From: Candidatus Endobugula sertula
GTDB taxonomy: Bacteria; Pseudomonadota; Gammaproteobacteria; Pseudomonadales; Cellvibrionaceae
NCBI GenBank assembly: GCA_001723645.1
Contig: MDLC01000010.1
Coordinates: 21,057 to 85,056, forward strand
Direction: 5' to 3'
Length of the DNA: 64,000 bases
Shown here: positions 58,746-64,000 of the stretch, one piece after another
Layout: every line of letters begins with the position of its first letter
How positions within the stretch are numbered: position 1 is the stretch's first letter
Position numbers and translations under genes: made by a program
Notes under the pieces: generated by a model
What the model saw: the letters and a program-made list of their open reading frames with translations, nothing else
Databases searched by the model: none
Told to the model about the DNA's origin: nothing

Positions 58746-60122
58746 CTACCATAACGACGTCAAAAAAACTATCATTAGCAATACAGGAGAAACAAAACGT
58801 AACACCCGGAACCACCATCGATAAGGCCCTCGTTGTATATCACCCACTTCATCTATAACACTATCACGATCCATTCGCCAACCAACAAATAGAGCCGTCA
58901 ATAAACCACCTACAGGCAACAGAATATTGGCTGTTAAAAAAGACAGCGACTCAAAAAACGTTTTACCAAAAAGTTTAAGCTCAGACCAATAATTAAAAGA
59001 AAAGACGGATCCCAAGCCAATACACCAGATAATGAAACCCAATACAAATACCAAGCGATAACGTTTATATCCTTTATATTCCACCAGCCATGCTACTGCA
59101 GGTTCAATAAGTGAGATAGCTGAGCTAAGCGCCGCAATAGCAACCAACAAGAAAAAAATGACTGCAAATAGTTGTCCCATCACCATATTGCCGAAAGCGA
59201 CGGGCAAGCTAACAAACAATAAACCAGGACCCGAACTGAGTTTAATCGATGGGTTAGCAAATACAATAGAAAAGATCGCCAAGCCAACCATCAATGCAAT
59301 CAACGTATCGAGAACAGTTACAGCCAATACAGTACGACCAAGAGAAGCTTTTTTTTCTGGCATATAAGCGCCATAAGCTATCATTACACCCATACCCACA
59401 CTTAAGGTAAAAAATGCATGTCCTAAAGCATCCAATATAGACGCCCAGGTCAATTTCGACGTATCGAAGGAAAAAAGAAAACGCCAGCCTGCTTCAAAGT
59501 CACCTACAAAAGTGCTATACCCTAATAAGACAAACAATAAAATGAAAAGTAGCGGCATCATAATGCTTATTGCGCGTCCCAAACCTTTAATGACACCGGC
59601 ACCCACAACACTAATAGTCAATAACATAAAAACAGTATGCCAGAATATCAGCTGCCAAGGGTCCTTTAATAAGGCATTAAAAACTAGCTTGGAATCTGTC
59701 GCTGAAATTTGATACAGCTTGTTGGTAAGTGATAACACGACATAGTGTAACGACCACCCTGCAACAACACTATAAAACGATAAAGTCAGTAACCCTGCCA
59801 AAACACCGGTGTAACCAATGCAAGACCACCATCGCGAAACATTTGATTCCTTTGCCAAATACAACATGGAATTAATTGGACTCATACGCCCACGACGCCC
59901 TAGCATAACTTCGGCCAATAATATGGGAATGCCAATTAAAGCAATACACACCACATAAACCAGCACAAAAGCACCACCACCATGTTCACCGGCAACATAA
60001 GGGAATTTCCAGAGATTCCCCAAACCTACAGCCGATCCTGTCGCAGCCAAAATAAATATCCAGCGACTACTCCAAATACCATTTATACCCTGTTGTCCAT
60101 GTTGAACATCTACAGACACCAC
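58746..60122 (-). CDS. Sodium-dependent transporter, NSS family
   Basis: 458 residues, GTG start with GGGGGA upstream. LeuT-fold sodium symporter for amino acids or related small molecules. About 11 membrane helices; GSAVGLGNLWKFPYVAGEHGGG is the Na+/substrate signature of TM1 and LAEVMLGRRGR ends TM2. The substrate is unknown. Located between smpB (divergent) and ratA. Confidence 0.93.
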   Translation of the reverse strand: MVSVDVQHGQQGINGIWSSRWIFILAATGSAVGLGNLWKFPYVAGEHGGGAFVLVYVVCIALIGIPILLAEVMLGRRGRMSPINSMLYLAKESNVSRWWSCIGYTGVLAGLLTLSFYSVVAGWSLHYVVLSLTNKLYQISATDSKLVFNALLKDPWQLIFWHTVFMLLTISVVGAGVIKGLGRAISIMMPLLFILLFVLLGYSTFVGDFEAGWRFLFSFDTSKLTWASILDALGHAFFTLSVGMGVMIAYGAYMPEKKASLGRTVLAVTVLDTLIALMVGLAIFSIVFANPSIKLSSGPGLLFVSLPVAFGNMVMGQLFAVIFFLLVAIAALSSAISLIEPAVAWLVEYKGYKRYRLVFVLGFIIWCIGLGSVFSFNYWSELKLFGKTFFESLSFLTANILLPVGGLLTALFVGWRMDRDSVIDEVGDIQRGPYRWWFRVLRFVSPVLLMIVFLTSLW

Positions 60123-60229
60123 TATTCCCCCATTGATAGATTAAACATTGCTTCTGATTAAGCCGCATTGTATAGCAATTAAAAAATAAACATACCCTTT
60201 AACAGAAGTCACCGCTATAATCTGTCACC

Positions 60230-60706
60230 ATGACTAAGAAAACAAAAAAACTTGATAATACCATTGCCCAAAACAAAAGAGCGCGCTTTGATTTCAATAT
60301 TGATGAAAAATTCGAGGCGGGTTTATCCTTACAAGGTTGGGAAGTCAAAAGTTTGCGCGCAGGGAAAGGCCAGATAACGGACTGCTATGTCTTTCTTAAA
60401 GATGGAGAAGCTTGGCTGTTGAACGCTCAAATACAACCCATCAATACTATCTCAACACATACTGTTGTTGAGCCCAATCGACAGCGTAAGCTGCTGTTAA
60501 ACAGAAAAGAAATCCATAAACTACAAATCGCCACTGAACAGAAAGGACATACAGTAGTTGCATTGGCCCTCTATTGGAAACGACACATGGTTAAGTGCCA
60601 AATTGCCATTGCCAGTGGTAAAAAGCAGCACGATAAGCGTCAAGCCGAAAAACAGCGAGACTGGAACAAGCAAAAACAACGGATCATGCAAGACAGTAAC
60701 CGTTAA
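60230..60706 (+). CDS. smpB: SsrA-binding protein SmpB
   Basis: 158 residues. Binds tmRNA and brings it to stalled ribosomes. Core motifs: [39 protein letters not shown] and [20 protein letters not shown]; the basic tail [20 protein letters not shown] folds into the mRNA path. The tmRNA gene is not in the downstream sequence. Confidence 0.97.
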   Translation: MTKKTKKLDNTIAQNKRARFDFNIDEKFEAGLSLQGWEVKSLRAGKGQITDCYVFLKDGEAWLLNAQIQPINTISTHTVVEPNRQRKLLLNRKEIHKLQIATEQKGHTVVALALYWKRHMVKCQIAIASGKKQHDKRQAEKQRDWNKQKQRIMQDSNR

Positions 60707-61623
60707 AGCCGAATAGATACTACACCCAGTTGGAATCTTAGGCACTAGTCTACACTTACAGAGCCACAACCACAGGTTCTAACTATCTATGCAATAATGC
60801 CTCATTTGCTGAACACGACTAGCGCCTCTCTCGTCGAATCCCCTTTATTAGCGAAGTATGGCAAGCACGCCGAGAGAACTTTGGTAAACAGGGCAGACGT
60901 TTATTTGACGCGGATTCAACTCGCAATAGCATAGGAGTCATTTTCGTGCCAACTGAACTGCAAATCATAAATAACGGCATTCTCCGCCATTTTTTTAATA
61001 TAAATACCATTAGCTCATGTGACTGTTTGGTGCCATCCAACATCAAAAAACCACTTTTATGATGAGAAGTATAAACATGTGCGTTGTACCGAATAGCAGG
61101 AATATTGTTTGGTAAACCTGCTGACAAATCAAAAAAAGATAATGAATCCGATGACGACACGAATGCCATTCCTTAACTGCGTCACACTCTTTATCTGTGA
61201 TTGTTAGTTACAAATATTTTTAATACATTTGGCGACGCCCAATGTAGAAGACTATACATAAAATAATATTTATGACGACAAGTGACTAATTTTTACATCC
61301 ATTTCGTATTTTTAAATGTATTTTTTATCTCTGAGTTGATATTATTTTTTATAAAGTAATATAAAAAAAAAGCATTTTTTGTTCTTAACAAATAATGTGG
61401 TACTTTCTGCCAAAACGACTGCGGGTATTTATGAGTTCGGGATGGGAGATAAAATTACTTTTTAAATGGATTAACAAAAATCGAAAATTAAATCGTTTTT
61501 CGGCACAAGTAAAAATGTCGCATTGAAATAGACATGTATTGCAATTTGCACGTATTTTTTTTGAAAGTTAACCAGATAACAATATATAAAAAATTCACTA
61601 ACCTTGAGGAGGAAATTATTATT
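60707..61623. other. Long non-coding AT-rich stretch after smpB
   Basis: About 900 bp with no supported gene. The first 450 bp are mixed; frames on either strand (such as 60819-61169, minus) have no ribosome site or recognisable family. From about 61200 to 61620 the sequence becomes very AT-rich with A and T runs, and it should contain the promoter of the secreted protein at 61624. No tmRNA, tRNA or terminator was recognised. Confidence 0.4.
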
Positions 61624-62322
61624 ATGTACTTAGACATACATTTTTATACAACTAACAAGGAAACCTTATCTCGTTTCTATTCCAAACATGTTTTCTTAAT
61701 ATTGGGAATGTTGTGTGCATTTATGCTTTCAATGATGTCGACAACTGCACAAGCCCAATCTGATAACGATAACTATTTTTGGAACACGATGAGGAATCCC
61801 AAAAAGGAAGCCATAGACTCAACAATTCTCCAGGGGATGACTCCAAATGCGTTTTATGTTGTGCGCCTTTATGATAATAAAGGCTGTGGTCTCCAGTGGG
61901 GCCACGTGGTCTATGAGAATGAACGTAATGCCAAATTCGACTGTAGTAGTGAAGGCGATGACCTTGTTTTGCGCATCATTCCAAGGTCTGAAGGCACTTC
62001 CGAAGTTGAAGGACTGCTTTACGCCATAGGTCCCAATTCGAATAAAATGTGTGGTCTCCAGTGGGACATCAAGCTCACTGAGTATAATGAACGTAATGCC
62101 AAATTCGATTGTGGTGATGAAGGGCCTTCAGTCATGAAAATAACCGCTAGTGGCAATGATATGTTTACCATTCAGACGATAGCTCCTAAAAACGGTGACA
62201 AATGTAAATTACAGTGGGACTCCAGAGTTATCAATGATAATGAACACAATGCCAAATTCGATTGTACTAGTAATAAAGGTGACCCCGTGAAGATTGTTCG
62301 GCTTATGGATCAGCTCACTTAA
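61624..62322 (+). CDS. Secreted protein with three Cys-flanked LQW repeats, unknown family
   Basis: 232 residues from ATG 61624, chosen because GGAGG lies 11 nt upstream. A long signal peptide ends near TTAQAQ (about residue 44). The mature part has three repeats of about 50 residues: CGLQWGHVVYENERNAKFDC, then CGLQWDIKLTEYNERNAKF, and CKLQWDSRVINDNEHNAKFD. Each opens with Cys-x-Leu-Gln-Trp and closes with AsnAlaLysPheAspCys, so the two Cys could bridge. Threefold QxW-type repeats recall beta-trefoil lectins, an inference only. It is alone, with a hairpin downstream. Confidence 0.75.
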   Translation: MYLDIHFYTTNKETLSRFYSKHVFLILGMLCAFMLSMMSTTAQAQSDNDNYFWNTMRNPKKEAIDSTILQGMTPNAFYVVRLYDNKGCGLQWGHVVYENERNAKFDCSSEGDDLVLRIIPRSEGTSEVEGLLYAIGPNSNKMCGLQWDIKLTEYNERNAKFDCGDEGPSVMKITASGNDMFTIQTIAPKNGDKCKLQWDSRVINDNEHNAKFDCTSNKGDPVKIVRLMDQLT

Positions 62323-62679
62323 GAGTGGTCGCCAATTCAAGGCAGGAAGGATAATAAAATTTCTTTACCTGACTGACATAATTGCCCCGGCTACAGCCGG
62401 GGCTCTACGATTTCCGCGCCAAAGAGTAATGGAGTACAAAACTAAGAAAAGCACTCACGTTTAACAAACAAACCATCCTTTTTGTGTTGGAATTCGTGCA
62501 TTATTTCGCTGAAATAAAGAACTCACCCCTCGTAACTAGCATCAAAAATCCACAACAAACGTTGAAAATGATGTCCTTAAAGTAGATGTTGAGCAATCAC
62601 CCCATGCTTATTAATGGTAGAGCATTATTTTGGTATTCATGACAGGAATACAAAAGGACGGGCCAATGAATAAGATACC
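62323..62679. other. Intergenic region after the secreted repeat protein
   Basis: About 360 bp. It contains the hairpin at 62384-62403; the rest, to the PilZ gene end at 62680, shows no gene or motif I can name. Confidence 0.4.
62384..62403 (+). terminator. Strong hairpin after the secreted repeat protein
   Basis: gccccggc and gccggggc pair perfectly around taca, 61 nt downstream of the stop. The following sequence is tctacgattt, a weak U-tract, so it may stabilise or partially terminate the transcript. Confidence 0.55.
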
Positions 62680-63267
62680 TCACTCATCATCCATTTCGCT
62701 CTTAAGCGTCCTAAGTAAGGCACCTTGACGCTGCACAATGTGCTGGATAAGGATTTCTCGGTCTTTATTGCTCATCTCAATAAATTCAACTCGAAGATAG
62801 TACTGTAAACTTTCATTCAGGGATTCACAGGAAACGACCTTACCAATGGCATTGATATGTTGACTTGAAGGTTTAAGTATTAAATCCAATGATAGTTTAG
62901 TTTCCGATACAAGCTCCTCATCCACAGGAAAAGCAATACCACTGGCACTAATGCTGGCCTGCGCTATTCGTTGTGGCACCTGTTGTACCATGAGGCTATC
63001 CAGTTCCAACATCATTAACATGGCGTCGACCTTTTGATTCAACTGCCCAATCGCAGTAGCCGCTTGAGGGTCTCGAGTCTGCAAACCATCTAAAGCCTCC
63101 TGTATTAACACATTATAATTATCCATTAAATTATTCGCGTTAATAAACTCTATGTCCTGCCTGACTTCCTCTAACGAGCATTCATCATCAGTTAATACCC
63201 GATATGCTACTCCCATAGAGTCAACAATACGAAAAAAACGACGACGATTATTAGTATCAGACTTCAT
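62680..63267 (-). CDS. PilZ-domain protein coupled to a MotB-like gene
   Basis: 195 residues. N-terminal RRRFFR gives an RxxxR-like pair; helical part (about 30-100); then a beta domain with QASISASGIAFPVDEEL, the place of the DxSxxG motif where the Asp is Ala, and YLRVEFIEMSNKD at the end, typical of PilZ folds. The altered motif makes c-di-GMP binding doubtful. ATG overlaps the stop of the MotB-like gene (TAATG), so the two are co-translated. A flagellar-brake (YcgR-like) or motor-regulating role is inferred from this pairing. Confidence 0.75.
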   Translation of the reverse strand: MKSDTNNRRRFFRIVDSMGVAYRVLTDDECSLEEVRQDIEFINANNLMDNYNVLIQEALDGLQTRDPQAATAIGQLNQKVDAMLMMLELDSLMVQQVPQRIAQASISASGIAFPVDEELVSETKLSLDLILKPSSQHINAIGKVVSCESLNESLQYYLRVEFIEMSNKDREILIQHIVQRQGALLRTLKSEMDDE

Positions 63268-63935
63268 TAAAAGACCTCTTCTGGCCGTAAATCAAATAAA
63301 TATTCAGGATCAAGATCCAAATTGCGCATAATATCCTGCCCCTCTTCTTGAAGAAGGTCCTGATCTTTTTTGGAAATATCCTGCTTAATTCCCTGGCGAA
63401 TCACAATTTCAACTCGTCGATTACGTGCACGATTAGCTCTGGTACTATTGTCCACCAAGGGCTGGATATCCGCGAATCCAGAGATTTCAAAACGCCTGGG
63501 GTTAATATCACCATTCATCAATGCCTCAGCAACAGACACCGCCCTTGATGTCGACAGCTCCCAGTTAGAACGATAGCGGGATGAACGAATGGGAATATTA
63601 TCTGTATGCCCCTGAATCTGAATTTTCCCGGGTTTCTGAATTAATACCGCACGAATATCGTCCATCACATTAAAATACTCATCCGTCATAATATGGGAAC
63701 CGGATTTAAATGAACCTTTTTCACGGATACGAATAATGATTTTCCTCCCTTCCGTTTCAATTTCGATCTGTCCAGCTTCAATTTCTTCTTTTAATTCTTT
63801 AGCTAAGTCTTTGGCATCTTCTTTTGTTTCTTCAATCAACTCTTCCAATTGTTGTTTTATCCGTGCTTTAACACCAGCCTCTTGTGCTGTTTCACCTGCT
63901 TCTACATCGTATTCTTTAGCATCTGCATATTCCAC
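63267..63935 (-). CDS. MotB/OmpA-type peptidoglycan-binding protein, N-terminus missing here
   Basis: 222 residues from a GTG at 63935, with no good ribosome site. The C-terminal OmpA domain is complete: KIQIQGHTDNIPIRSSRYRS, NWELSTSRAVSVAEAL, RFEISGFADIQPL and RARNRRVEIVI, the peptidoglycan-binding Asp and Arg included. The central region is a charged helix (about residues 20-60). MotB normally has an N-terminal transmembrane helix with a proton-binding Asp; none is present, and an in-frame TGA at 63969-63971 closes the frame upstream. The gene is therefore truncated, frameshifted near the T/G runs at 63954-63975, or a MotB paralogue without the helix. Confidence 0.75.
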   Translation of the reverse strand: MEYADAKEYDVEAGETAQEAGVKARIKQQLEELIEETKEDAKDLAKELKEEIEAGQIEIETEGRKIIIRIREKGSFKSGSHIMTDEYFNVMDDIRAVLIQKPGKIQIQGHTDNIPIRSSRYRSNWELSTSRAVSVAEALMNGDINPRRFEISGFADIQPLVDNSTRANRARNRRVEIVIRQGIKQDISKKDQDLLQEEGQDIMRNLDLDPEYLFDLRPEEVF

Positions 63936-64000
63936 TCCAAGATGAACACCTTCTCCAATTGAAAATGATCACCCCCTGCGATTAAACGTGATCAGTCTCT

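Noticed and set aside
60819..61169. 116-codon minus-strand reading frame after smpB
   Set aside because: No ribosome site or family resemblance, and the opposite strand has equally long protein-like stretches.
60707..61200. tmRNA gene expected near smpB
   Set aside because: Neither the conserved 5' end nor a tRNA-like end with a tag reading frame could be found.

Overview
The window reads as a chromosomal segment of a moderately AT-rich gammaproteobacterium. The evidence is the order dapB-dnaJ-dnaK-grpE, divergent recN, fur, divergent bamE, rnfH-ratA and smpB, together with an LPS-core block (waaA, msbA, waaF, waaL). Flagellar or chemotaxis-type proteins (MotB/OmpA, an MCP, PilZ proteins) suggest a motile, probably aquatic, Gram-negative. 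I cannot fix the genus from sequence alone. No rRNA, tRNA or CRISPR array was seen.

Layout. (1) 1-10.1 kb, minus strand: a surface/secretion module with a giant repeat-rich FN3-type exported protein (3' end outside the window), a membrane-anchored transglutaminase-like protein, an exported tandem rhodanese-fold protein without catalytic cysteines, and a large LRR/calcium-repeat protein with a frameshifted tail. (2) 10.7-20.1 kb, minus strand: one tight run of exported proteins (small exported protein, TolB-like propeller, FlgD/Ig-like protein, PKD/DUF11-type protein, small helical exported protein, Sec-exported RHS/YD protein) ending in a gene coupled to the RHS C-terminus by a TAATG overlap, a candidate immunity gene. 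Several of these genes carry one-base shifts at homopolymers, and the RHS gene has an in-frame amber codon. (3) 20.5-22.7 kb: a 1-Cys peroxiredoxin and an avtA-type aminotransferase with a broken N-terminus. (4) 22.7-36.6 kb: LPS core and O-antigen genes with an unusual double-GT4 protein and an embedded FAD oxidoreductase/aldo-keto reductase pair. (5) 36.6-40.4 kb: an AbiE toxin-antitoxin pair next to a radC remnant, then prfC and an IS481-like transposase remnant. (6) 40.4-49.9 kb: AI-2E-family exporter, hybrid-free sensor kinase, Tat-exported orphan solute-binding protein, Rcp1-like receiver, REC-GGDEF-EAL protein and an MCP with a C-terminal PilZ domain, i.e. a sensing and c-di-GMP block. 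(7) 50.1-60.7 kb: housekeeping genes with two convincing heat-shock (sigma-32) promoters. (8) 60.7-64 kb: a sparse AT-rich stretch, a secreted three-repeat protein of unknown family, then a PilZ protein and a MotB-type OmpA protein at the edge.

The frameshifts and nonsense codon cluster in the first 22 kb, while the long housekeeping genes between 38 and 60 kb are open throughout. This favours real decay or phase variation of the accessory module, but sequencing error at homopolymers cannot be excluded here. The most interesting candidate system is the Sec-exported RHS operon with its coupled downstream gene; the secreted three-repeat protein and the MCP-PilZ/GGDEF-EAL group come next.
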